This document shows positions 5,787 to 14,300 of a stretch of 15,150 bases of DNA, piece after piece. The DNA is taken from NCBI GenBank assembly GCA_003978455.1, contig QNZT01000159.1, positions 1 to 15,150 on the forward strand, given 5' to 3'. This DNA comes from Sulfurospirillum sp. (GTDB taxonomy: Bacteria; Campylobacterota; Campylobacteria; Campylobacterales; QNZT01). The notes beneath the pieces are model-generated. The model searched no databases. It was not told the origin of the DNA and saw nothing but the letters and a program-made list of their open reading frames with translations. Position 1 is the first letter of the stretch. Each line of letters starts with the position of its first letter. Position numbers and translations under genes: made by a program.

Positions 5787-6356
5787 TCAACGAGGTATAT
5801 AGACCGTTTTAGTATGGACTTTGTTTTCATCCACTGATGAGGGAGAGTACAGCACGGGCTGCCATTTGTCATCGAGCGCTTCCGCAAGTACACCGAATGG
5901 TCCATGGCTATAGTGTAACAAACTTTTCGGAATTTCGATAGTATCTGTCAGATCTTCCACGCTGCTTTTGACTTTTCCAATCTCTTTCCAATCCCACAGA
6001 TCACGCTTTTGAGACGCATAAAGATAACCGTTTTCTACAATAAAATCCGCACCCTTTTCCTCCGCATTTCCCGTACTGCTGTTGTTGTCTATGTCGATGA
6101 TAAACTGAATATTTTTGATCCCCTGCCCCGCCGCACTGTGATCGAACTGCATATAGATATTTTCAACATCCGTATGGATACGCAAACCTTCCCCGTTATC
6201 CACTTCCCAGTCAAGGCTTGCGGTATTGACATTGTGCTCGCCTGAATCTTTGACATGGTGTGCCAGAGGGGTTCCCTTTTTGGTCTCTGTTCCACAGCCA
6301 CTCATGATTGTCATGACAAATGCTGTTGAAACAGCAACTATTTTTTTTCTGCTCAT
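5787..6356 (-). CDS. Predicted lipoprotein with a DOMON/CBM9-like beta-sandwich
   Basis: The start is placed at the ATG at 6356 because AGGAG lies 7 bases before it; an upstream in-frame start at 6401 would put 15 extra residues before the signal sequence. The 189-residue protein has a lipoprotein signal peptide with lipobox MSGC and Cys21. The mature part shows an IDIDNNSSTGN stretch (87-97), GADFIVENGYLYAS (102-115) and WDWKEIGKV (121-129). This pattern recalls secreted beta-sandwich domains of the CBM9/DOMON type, which bind sugars, haem or calcium. No catalytic motif was seen. It lies 65 bases behind purH on the same strand, but purH probably has its own 3' hairpin. Function unknown. Confidence 0.7.
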   Translation of the reverse strand: MSRKKIVAVSTAFVMTIMSGCGTETKKGTPLAHHVKDSGEHNVNTASLDWEVDNGEGLRIHTDVENIYMQFDHSAAGQGIKNIQFIIDIDNNSSTGNAEEKGADFIVENGYLYASQKRDLWDWKEIGKVKSSVEDLTDTIEIPKSLLHYSHGPFGVLAEALDDKWQPVLYSPSSVDENKVHTKTVYIPR

Positions 6357-6396
6357 TGTGATACTCCTGTTACTATTGATCTTGACAGGAATATCG

Positions 6397-6438
6397 GACA
6401 CTTTTTGAAAAAATAAAATCTCTAATGCAAAAAGTGTC
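6397..6438. terminator. Inverted repeat at the purH 3' end
   Basis: GACACTTTTTG (6397-6407) and CAAAAAGTGTC (6428-6438) are perfect 11-bp arms around a 20-base loop that holds the purH stop codon and a T-rich run on the minus strand. No T-tract follows the outer arm, so intrinsic termination is uncertain; the structure may protect the 3' end or limit read-through into the lipoprotein gene. Confidence 0.4.
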
Positions 6439-7954
6439 GCACTTCACTAAAATAGAGACTCATCCCATGTTCATCCGCAGCGGCGATCACTTCATCGTCA
6501 CGGATACTGCCGCCCGGTTCTATGACAGCACTCACCCCTGCTTTCGCCGCTGCATCGATCGAATCTCTGAACGGGAAGAAGGCTTCGCTTGCCATCGCCG
6601 AACCGGTGACATCCAGCCCGCTCTCTTTCGCTTTTTCAAGGGCGCATTTGGCGGCATCGACGCGGCTGGTCATCCCCATGCCGATCGCCACCATCGCACC
6701 GTTTTTGACATAGACGACGCAGTTGGATTTGGTCAAAGAGGCTACTTTGTACGCGATCTCGAGATCTTTCATCTCACGCTCAGTCGCCGCTTTTTGGGAG
6801 ACCTGTTTTGCATCTCTGACTTCATTGTCACCCACTTTGTCACTCTCCTGATAGACAAATCCGCCGTCGATATGTTTGAAATCGTACGCATCATTTGCCA
6901 GTTGCAGATAGTCACTCTCCTGTGTGAAGATTTTGATACGTTTTTTGTTCGCGAAAACTTCAAGTGCCTCCGCATCGACATTTGCGGCGATGATCACTTC
7001 GGTAAAGATCTCATTGATCTTTTCGGCAAGTTGTTTGTCGAGTGTACCGTTGATCGCCACCACACCACCGAAAGCGGAGATCGGATCACACTTCAGCGCT
7101 TCGACATAACTCTCGTAGAGATTGTCGCAAATCGCGAAACCGCACGGATTGGCGTGTTTGATAATCGAAACCGCCGGTGCCTTTCCGAAAGAGGCGGCGA
7201 TTTTGAGCGCACCGTTGATATCGGTCATATTGTTGAAACTCGCCTCCCCTTTCAGCGCTTTGAAATGTTTCGTGAAGAAATCCTCAAACTCATAAAGCGC
7301 CCCTTTTTGGTGCGGATTTTCACCGTAACGGGTGTCGAACACCTTTTCCCCGACGATAAACTGCTTTTGCCCGAATCCGTTGTGAAAACGGCTGTTCATG
7401 TAGTTGGCGATCATAGCATCGTATGCCGCGGTGTGCTCATACGCTTTGATCATGAGATCGCGTCTGAACGCCGGTGTATCCTCCCCTTTTCTGAGGCGCT
7501 CAAGTACATGATCATAGTCGGCGACATCGGTCACGATCAGTACATCGGCAAAGTTTTTCGCGGCACTTCTGACCATCGCCGGTCCTCCGATATCGATATT
7601 TTCGATAATCTCGTCGAAATCGTCCGTTCTGGCGATCGTCTCTTTGAACGGATAGAGATTGACGCAGACCAGATCGATCCCGGTGATACCGTGCTCTTTT
7701 GCGGTGGCCACATGTTCGGGCAGATCCCTGCGGTGCAGGATACCGCCGTGTATCATCGGATTGAGGGTTTTGACACGTCCGTCGAACATCTCCGGAAACT
7801 TCGTCACTTCGCTGATCTCCACCGCTTTGACACCCTTCTCTTTGAGTAGTTTGTAAGTTCCTCCGGTAGAGACGATCTCGAAACCGAGTTTTTCCAATTC
7901 CCGGGCGAACTCCACCACACCGCTTTTGTCACTGACGCTGATTAATGCTCTCAT
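6422..7954 (-). CDS. purH: Bifunctional AICAR transformylase / IMP cyclohydrolase
   Basis: This enzyme carries out the last two steps of purine synthesis: AICAR plus 10-formyl-THF to FAICAR, then ring closure to IMP. The start is set at ATG 7954 (MRALISVSDKSG, the usual PurH N-terminus, with AGGA upstream); the open frame reaches 12 codons further. The protein has 510 residues, which is typical. The cyclohydrolase (MGS-like) domain spans about 1-190, with STGGTYKLL (29-37) and KTLNPMIHGGIL (62-73). The transformylase domain has RYGENPHQ (209-216), the catalytic Lys266-His267 in IIKHANPCG, SAFGG (293-297) and FFPFRDSID (459-467). It stands alone in this strand segment, without other pur genes, as is usual in Campylobacterota. 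Confidence 0.97.
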   Translation of the reverse strand: MRALISVSDKSGVVEFARELEKLGFEIVSTGGTYKLLKEKGVKAVEISEVTKFPEMFDGRVKTLNPMIHGGILHRRDLPEHVATAKEHGITGIDLVCVNLYPFKETIARTDDFDEIIENIDIGGPAMVRSAAKNFADVLIVTDVADYDHVLERLRKGEDTPAFRRDLMIKAYEHTAAYDAMIANYMNSRFHNGFGQKQFIVGEKVFDTRYGENPHQKGALYEFEDFFTKHFKALKGEASFNNMTDINGALKIAASFGKAPAVSIIKHANPCGFAICDNLYESYVEALKCDPISAFGGVVAINGTLDKQLAEKINEIFTEVIIAANVDAEALEVFANKKRIKIFTQESDYLQLANDAYDFKHIDGGFVYQESDKVGDNEVRDAKQVSQKAATEREMKDLEIAYKVASLTKSNCVVYVKNGAMVAIGMGMTSRVDAAKCALEKAKESGLDVTGSAMASEAFFPFRDSIDAAAKAGVSAVIEPGGSIRDDEVIAAADEHGMSLYFSEVRHFLH

Positions 7955-7977
7955 GATAATCCTGTTTTTGATATATG

Positions 7978-8018
7978 ATAGGTTAAACATTATATAAAAA
8001 AAACAATTAACCTATATT
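7978..8018. promoter_or_regulatory. Divergent promoters with a shared dyad (purH / DUF2231)
   Basis: ATAGGTTAA (7978-7986) and TTAACCTAT (8007-8015) are perfect 9-bp arms with a 20-bp spacer. The purH -10 box reads TATAAT on the minus strand at 7989-7994, inside the spacer. A plus-strand TATATT at 8013-8018 touches the right arm and could serve the DUF2231 gene. A dimeric repressor here could control both. The arms do not resemble the E. coli PurR box. Confidence 0.45.
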
Positions 8019-8024
8019 TTTGTC

Positions 8025-8040
8025 AGGCTTTTAAGAGCCT
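8025..8040 (+). other. Small stem-loop upstream of the DUF2231 gene
   Basis: AGGCT (8025-8029), loop TTTAAG, AGCCT (8036-8040). If transcription starts from the TATATT at 8013-8018, this hairpin would be at the very 5' end of the mRNA and might stabilise it. Confidence 0.25.
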
Positions 8041-8079
8041 TTGACATACTATTTCATAATAAAATTTAAGGATTGTGTT

Positions 8080-8589
8080 ATGGCTCTTTCCGGTTTAGAG
8101 ACAAAAATTTACAATATGATGAACAACTCCATCTTCGATTTCGGTTTTTACCACCCCTATGTGGTAGATTTTGCAATTGTTTTGCCGATTATCGCCCTTT
8201 TTCTGCACTTTATCAGCATCCTCACCCGTGCAGACGAAGCATCGAGCAAAGCCTATTTTAAAGTCTCCAACCTTCTTTTCTTCATCGGTTCCGGCTTTGT
8301 TACGGCAGCCTATCTCACAGGGCTTGCAGAGGGTCCCGACGTTCGACAGGCACTCTCTATGGAAGGCAGGGGTCTTTACGATGCGCACCAGGCGCTTGCC
8401 ACTTATATCGCAGCGGGATTTCTCTTTTTATCTTTTATCAAGATCATCTCACTGCTTGTCAAAAAAGATCCGCTGCGCTATATCTTCGGTACCCTCTTTT
8501 CAATCACGATGCTGATCCTGATCTACGCGTATGCCATCGGTATCTCGCTTGTTTACGACTATGGCGCGGGAGTAGTCTGTTCAGGTTAA
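8080..8589 (+). CDS. DUF2231-type membrane protein
   Basis: The start is ATG 8080, with AAGGA 7 bases upstream; an in-frame TTG at 8041 would add 13 poorly supported residues. The 169-residue protein has four hydrophobic segments (about 25-47, 61-81, 106-125 and 133-155), and it carries the DUF2231 pattern: a HPYVVDFAIVLP motif (about 25-36) at the start of the first span, a small-residue-rich second span ending in a TGL step, and YDAHQALATY (about 99-108) at the start of the third. Such proteins sit in the inner membrane; some are thought to bind haem through the conserved His residues, which is not proven here. It stands between divergent purH and a lipoprotein gene and seems to be a single-gene unit. 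Physiological role unknown. Confidence 0.75.
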   Translation: MALSGLETKIYNMMNNSIFDFGFYHPYVVDFAIVLPIIALFLHFISILTRADEASSKAYFKVSNLLFFIGSGFVTAAYLTGLAEGPDVRQALSMEGRGLYDAHQALATYIAAGFLFLSFIKIISLLVKKDPLRYIFGTLFSITMLILIYAYAIGISLVYDYGAGVVCSG

Positions 8590-8602
8590 CTTTTTTTCAC
8601 GA

Positions 8603-8650
8603 TCCTTTCACCATTTTCATCTATAATTGCACTGAAAATATGTGAAAGGA
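8603..8650 (+). promoter_or_regulatory. Promoter -10 box in the loop of a long dyad that ends in the RBS
   Basis: TCCTTTCAC (8603-8611) pairs with GTGAAAGGA (8642-8650), and directly inside ATTTTCA (8613-8619) pairs with TGAAAAT (8633-8639): 16 pairs in all with a small 1/2-base internal loop. The 13-base loop holds TATAAT (8622-8627), a good -10 box for the lipoprotein gene at 8656. The right arm includes the AAAGGA ribosome binding site. RNA from upstream would hide that site; RNA started at this promoter would lack the left arm. Confidence 0.55.
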
Positions 8651-8655
8651 GCTTC

Positions 8656-9558
8656 ATGAAACGGGCACTTATTCTCTCTGCTATTGTCTCTGTGCTCGTG
8701 CTTTTTGCCGGGTGTATCATCATAGACGATTCACTCGATTACCGAAGCGACCTGAGTGACTATGAAGTAAAAAAGATTGTCCGAAAAGTACTCGTTTCAC
8801 AAAACAGTATCAACCGTGCGGGACTTGTCACCTCCGACGGACTCGAAAAACTGATCACAAACAGAAGCCGCTACTATGACAACCGTATATCTTGTACAGA
8901 GGGCGGCTATATCACTTTTACACTTTCCGGGGGCGATCTCTCTGTAAGTTTCACAACCGATACACTGCTGCATATCGTATATGACGACTGCCGCTACAGA
9001 CCCTTCTACTACGAACAGAGCAGACTGAACGGTTCTCTCGATATTCGTTACAACCAGCGCCACGAGGATGCGCGGGGCAAACTTCTCGATTTCACTATCC
9101 GATATTTTGATACCAGCCTCTATACCAAAGAGGGAAGTGTCCGGATCAACGGAGAGATGGGTGTGCATTATGACGAAGCGTATTGGCAACATCAACTTGC
9201 ACTGGTTTTCTCATCCAACCGGCTTGAGATTGCAAACAGAGACTATTATGAAAGAGATATCTTTACCAATATCGTTTTAGAGTACGGTATCGACACCCGC
9301 ACTTATCACTATACCTACCACTACAGCGGAACACTCTACAACTCCTATCTCGGTACGCTCTCATTTACGACACTGGACGCTATGCAAGGATACAGCAATC
9401 AAAATCCGCAAAAAGGTCGTTTCAAAATCTCCAATGCCCATGTCACACTGCGTGTCGTTCCCATAGATGACTACTATGTCGATATTATTGTAGAAGGTCA
9501 TGACTACACCGGACAAAACCGCACGATCCACACAACCTGGATCAACATAGGACTCTAA
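8656..9558 (+). CDS. Predicted lipoprotein of unknown function
   Basis: This 300-residue protein has a lipoprotein signal (MKRALIL...LFAGC) with Cys20 as the lipidated residue. An AAAGGAG ribosome binding site precedes the ATG. The residue after Cys is Ile, so retention by an Asp+2 signal is not indicated, and it may go to the outer membrane. The mature part starts with an acidic, helix-like stretch (about 24-70), then becomes rich in Tyr and Thr with alternating polar and apolar residues, which points to a large beta structure. Two further Cys residues (80 and 112) may form a disulfide in the periplasm. I do not recognise a family. It precedes tamA by 76 bases, which hold a separate promoter, so linkage to the Tam genes is by position only. 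Confidence 0.7.
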   Translation: MKRALILSAIVSVLVLFAGCIIIDDSLDYRSDLSDYEVKKIVRKVLVSQNSINRAGLVTSDGLEKLITNRSRYYDNRISCTEGGYITFTLSGGDLSVSFTTDTLLHIVYDDCRYRPFYYEQSRLNGSLDIRYNQRHEDARGKLLDFTIRYFDTSLYTKEGSVRINGEMGVHYDEAYWQHQLALVFSSNRLEIANRDYYERDIFTNIVLEYGIDTRTYHYTYHYSGTLYNSYLGTLSFTTLDAMQGYSNQNPQKGRFKISNAHVTLRVVPIDDYYVDIIVEGHDYTGQNRTIHTTWINIGL

Positions 9559-9569
9559 TAAAAATTTGA

Positions 9570-9575
9570 TATAAT
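9570..9575 (+). promoter_or_regulatory. -10 box for tamA
   Basis: TATAAT preceded by GA in an AT-rich region just after the lipoprotein stop codon. Transcription would start near 9582, which gives a leader of about 50 bases. No convincing -35 box was seen. Confidence 0.5.
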
Positions 9576-9587
9576 CTATTTTACTTT

Positions 9588-9622
9588 TTATCACCGAACC
9601 GACAGTATGGTGATAACTTCGG
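9588..9622 (+). other. Two overlapping stems in the tamA leader
   Basis: TTATCACC (9588-9595) and GGTGATAA (9609-9616) form a perfect 8-bp stem. A competing stem, CCGAA (9594-9598) with TTCGG (9618-9622), shares bases with the first and covers the first bases of the GGGAG ribosome binding site (9621-9625). The two cannot form together, so the leader could exist in two states. Confidence 0.4.
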
Positions 9623-9634
9623 GAGAGCGAAATT

Positions 9635-11356
9635 GTGAAACAGAAACTGGTGTTGATACTGTTGCTGTTCCCGCTGCTGCTGGCGGCAGAAACCGATTTC
9701 GTCTTTGTCGAGATCAGTGGAAACAAAACATTTTCTAAATCTGAGATTTATGAAAATATCGGCCTGGAGCTGCCGGCATGGTATGAGTTCTGGAAACCCA
9801 AAAAAGCCTCTGTCAATCCGAAGATCATCAACTCTTTACAGGAGTCACTCTCCAACTTTTATATCTCGGAGGGGTTTTACCACGTCAAGATCAACAAACA
9901 GGAAGATAATCGAAGTGTACGATTTATCGTTCATGAAGGCAAACCTGTCATCGTACGATATATCAAGATACAGAGCGATTATCCCATAGAAAACCTGATC
10001 GAGCTGCACAAAGGAGAGCGCTTCCGAACTTCCGCTTTTGTCCAGAGCAAAAAAGCGATCCGTGAAAAGATGCTTAAAGAGGGATACTGCAACTTTGACC
10101 TCGACGCAAAAGCCTATGTCGATATCAAAAAGAATATTGCCGATCTCTATTTTAAACTCAAACACAGAATGCCCTGTTTTTTCGGTCTGATCAAGATACA
10201 CCCTCCTGAGGGAATTTCCCAAAAAGTGATACGCTCCAGACTCCTGTTTCACAAAAACGAGCGCTACTCGATCGATAAAATCAAAAAAACATACAGCACC
10301 CTTTCGGGTCTGGAAGCTTTTGACGGCATACAACTGACAACACGTAAAAAACAGAGCCGTATCGATACCGATATCAAACTCTATCCCAAACAGAAACCTA
10401 CCCGGCGGGAAGTGGGTATCGGATATGAAACCAACTACGGCTTTAAAGCGTTTGTGCACTGGAACCGCAAAAACTTCAAAGGGGATGCGCGAAAACTCTC
10501 TTTTGACCTGAAATATTCACAAAAAGAGAAACTGATACAAAACGGTTTTTACTGGCCTGCACTACTGAAGATTCCCGGATTTGACTACTATCTGGATTTT
10601 AAAAACGAGTTCAGTTACTCCAAACTGACTTATGATAACTTTGAAGAGAAAAAGTTAGCGGACAAAGTCCACCTCCTTACCGATCAAGACTGGTTCAGTC
10701 TCGATCTCGGTGCCGGTCTGGAGCATATCAAAATCCGTAAATTTAAAGACGTCTGTAATATCTCCGCGGGAAATTTCTTTCTCTTCTATCCATACGCAGA
10801 AGTGATTTTCGACCTCAGGGATGAGAAGATCAATCCCAAAAACGGTATCTACTTGAGTGCTTATCTTGAAGGCGGTATTCGCTATCTGCTTTCAGAGGTG
10901 AGTTATGCCAAAGGTATTGCCGAAGCGCGTGCAATCTACACTTACGCACACTTTACACTAGCTGCAAAAAGCCGCTTCGGTCTGCTTCAGGAGATAGACA
11001 ACAAACTCCCCGAATCAAAGCTCTTTTACGCCGGTGGTGCGTTTAGCAACCGTGCCTACAGCTTCAACGAACTTGGAGCCTTTGATGCCGCATGCGGTAA
11101 TGTGGGCGGTCGTACACTGCTGGACAACTCTGTCGAAATCAGCCACCCGCTCTATAAAAAACTCGATATCGCACTTTTCTGGGACAGCACGATGATCAGC
11201 CAGAAGACACTCAACTTCAATCTCGACTTCAAAAACGGTATCGGCGCCGGTCTGCGCTACAATACCCCTATCGGTCCTGTAAAGTTTGACATCGGTTTCG
11301 ATCCTGCCGATACCGAACAGTATGCAATCCACCTACAGATAGGACAGTCGTATTGA
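9635..11356 (+). CDS. tamA: TamA, Omp85-family outer-membrane assembly protein
   Basis: This 573-residue protein works with TamB in the insertion of some outer-membrane proteins and possibly in phospholipid traffic. It has a signal peptide (about 1-18, cleaved near LLLAA), three POTRA-like domains (about 22-105, 106-182 and 183-253) and a 16-strand type beta barrel (about 258-573). Barrel marks include FDLRDEKINPKNGIYL (392-407), the inner-loop motif AYSFNELG with Arg473-Ala474-Tyr475 where most Omp85 proteins have Arg-Gly-Phe/Tyr, and GLRYNTPIGPVKFDIGF (539-555). The final residue is Tyr, fitting a C-terminal beta signal. Translation starts with GTG; the ribosome binding site GGGAGAG lies 7 bases upstream and no other suitable start exists. 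The stop overlaps the TTG start of tamB by 4 bases. The barrel and the three POTRAs favour TamA over BamA, which has five. Confidence 0.9.
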   Translation: MKQKLVLILLLFPLLLAAETDFVFVEISGNKTFSKSEIYENIGLELPAWYEFWKPKKASVNPKIINSLQESLSNFYISEGFYHVKINKQEDNRSVRFIVHEGKPVIVRYIKIQSDYPIENLIELHKGERFRTSAFVQSKKAIREKMLKEGYCNFDLDAKAYVDIKKNIADLYFKLKHRMPCFFGLIKIHPPEGISQKVIRSRLLFHKNERYSIDKIKKTYSTLSGLEAFDGIQLTTRKKQSRIDTDIKLYPKQKPTRREVGIGYETNYGFKAFVHWNRKNFKGDARKLSFDLKYSQKEKLIQNGFYWPALLKIPGFDYYLDFKNEFSYSKLTYDNFEEKKLADKVHLLTDQDWFSLDLGAGLEHIKIRKFKDVCNISAGNFFLFYPYAEVIFDLRDEKINPKNGIYLSAYLEGGIRYLLSEVSYAKGIAEARAIYTYAHFTLAAKSRFGLLQEIDNKLPESKLFYAGGAFSNRAYSFNELGAFDAACGNVGGRTLLDNSVEISHPLYKKLDIALFWDSTMISQKTLNFNLDFKNGIGAGLRYNTPIGPVKFDIGFDPADTEQYAIHLQIGQSY

Positions 11357-14300
11357 AAAAGAGAACCGTACAGTTTCTGGGACTCATAGAAGTACTGCTT
11401 TTACTGGGTGCACTGATGATCTTCGTACTGCAAAATCCCAATACCCTCACTTTTTTTCTCAACTATGCCACCAAAGAACTCGACCTCTCATACGGTTCTG
11501 TCGAGGGAAATCTTTTGAGAAATATCAAAGTGAAAGATATCACCTATCAGGGAGAGAAACTTACCCAGGAAGCTGTCATAGACTGGAATATCAAAGCACT
11601 GCTGACAGCATCACTCAAAATCGACGAGATCAGCATCAAAAAACTCAATATCCCGGTAACGGAAAAATGGATTGAGGCGCTTCACAAAAAATTTCACAAA
11701 AAAGGTAATAAAAAGAAGATAACATATATCCCCACCATCGAGGTCTCTTCGATCTTTTTCTCCGCACTCCCTTTTACACATGAGAAGATCAAGATCAACC
11801 GTATCGAACTGTTTGCCAAAAACATCAAAGGCAATCTGAAACATATCGATGTCGGGTTTTTCTCTTTTCTGACAGAGAGTAATTATGCCGATATAACGGC
11901 ACTTGGAAAGCTGGAAAACAATATACTCTCTTTTGAAAAACTCTGGCTTGAGTCACTGGATATCGCCAAAATCCGGACATTTGTCAAAACATTGTCAACG
12001 ACACAGCATAAAAGTACAAAAACCCCTTCGATACCGGCATACCGGAATTTTATCGAAGAGATCCGTGCAGAGAATCTCATCGCATATATCAAACCGATGC
12101 ATACCGGACACTATCAGATCAATCAAAGCAGTGTGGCGATGCGCCATCTCACAACCACCGACATGAAACTGTTCAATGCAAAAGAAGTCTTTATCCATAC
12201 TGCAACCAATATGTGGGAACTCTCTTCCAAAGGTAGCCTGAAAAACAACAGACTCTTCACCAAAGTACGTCTGACACTGGTGGACAAATACTTTAAGCGT
12301 TTTGTGCCTTTTTTCAATCACAACGCAATCGCACCGGTGATGATCGACCTCACAGTAGATAAAGATGGACTCAGCGGAGATCTCACAACCCATACCACAC
12401 CACTACTGATCAAAAAATACCGCGATATCAACGCTTCCATTCCCAAACTCAAAGCACACGTTGATTTTGACTTTCACAAACTCGATATGCGGGGAGATAT
12501 CGATGCGACTATCAAAACAAAATATACCCCACAGGCACTACTGAACGGGCATATCTATTACAACAGAGTGAGACATTTTTTCTATGACGGAAACCTCTCA
12601 ATACCTGAAACACGTGCCCTGCCGCAACAACTCCTGATGCTGCTTCAAAAAAACCACATCAGTTTCAAAGGCAACACCAAAAAGATAAAAGCGACACTGA
12701 AAAACGATTATCTCACCGCGCGCTATGACGGTCCCGACTATATCCATACCCATCTGCAAGTCCGATCTGTGGAACTTCCACTCACAAAATTTTTTACAAA
12801 ACTGCCACAGGCACTTCATGAAGCCAAAGCCGCTGTCACGGGAGATATACCGATACATTTTAAAAAGCTGATGCCGCTGAAACCTCTCTTTAGTATCAAG
12901 TCCAACCTTTTTGATATCAACGGCACCGCTGTTATCTCCAAAAAACTGGAGACAAAACTGATACTGACAAAAAGCAAAAACTCTCTGATTTCCGATCTCT
13001 TCCCCGGGCTGAGACAAAACCGGATTTTCCCTCTTCGGGCAGATTTCGCATACCAGGACAAACAAGCGGTACTCAAACTACAAAACCGGATCACCAAACT
13101 TAACATCCATCAAAACTTTGCCACCTCCCAGACCGATGCGGCGTTGATACAAGGAGTACACCGTCTGCAACTCAAAGGAGATATACACCGGGATTGCAAT
13201 CTGACATTTCAGACCCCCTCCCTGCGCGAATTTCAAAATTTTCTCTATCAGTTCTACCGTTTTGATAAACTTCCCGCAGACGGCGATATCCATCTAAATG
13301 TCACACTTCATGAACTACAGAAAGCCGATGCCGTGCTCAAAGGAAAATGGTTCGTCTACGAATACAAAGCCAACCGGTTTCTCTTTGCCGAAAAGATACG
13401 TATCTCCGCTTTCTACGGCGACAAAACACTCCGTCTGAAACGATACTTTTTCAGTACCTATCTCGACAGGGATCGTCTCTTTTTTGCCAATAAACCTTCT
13501 GTCGCCCATTTTCACGAAAAAAATATTGTCGTTCAAAATTTTTATATCAACGATTTCGCCTATCTGAGAGGAAAATACAACTATGCAAACAAACACGGTG
13601 CATTTAGGCTAACTACCAAAAATTACCACTACAACGATATTGAAGGCAATTTCTATTTCGATGCGGATCTGGGTATAAAACTCTCGCCGCAAAAGAGTAA
13701 AATCGAAGGGAAATGTACTCTCAACCGGGGAACGATCACCTACGCACCACATAAAAAACACTATGTGCAGGACAAAGATATTATTATCATTCAAAACCAA
13801 AGAGTCATCGTCAAAGAGGAAGACAGACTCGCACTCGATATCTCTGTGATCTCAAAAGATCCGATCTACTATAAAGTTCCCAATACCAATGTAAAACTCA
13901 AAATCGACTTAAAGATTTGGAAAGAGGTAAACCGCGATCTGGAATTGCTGGGTATGATCAAAATCTTGAGCGGTACACATATGCAAAGTGGTAAAGAGTT
14001 TGAACTTGAACCGGGAGAGATACTCTTCAGCGGTTCACCTCTCAACCCCTACCTCAATATCCGTGCGATCCACCGAAGCGACCCTTATACTATCTATATC
14101 AATATCACCGGTCAACTCGATGCACCTCTGATCAACTTCAGCGCAACCCCCTACCTGAGTCAGAGCGATATTCTCTCCCTGCTGCTTTTCAACAGTACCA
14201 CCGACGAACTGATGAGCGGCAACCAGGATACCTCCAAAACAGCGATGACGATGTTCGGCAGTCTCTTTGCCAAAGAGATTGTACGAAACTTCGGTATCAA

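Noticed and set aside
6425..7849. A 474-codon open frame on the plus strand opposite purH
   Set aside because: It is fully antisense to the well-supported purH gene, has a composition typical of a shadow frame (rich in His, Arg, Phe and Ile without any domain), and lacks a ribosome binding site.
7955..7988. Purine riboswitch before purH
   Set aside because: The leader from the likely start site is only about 30 bases, far too short for a purine aptamer.
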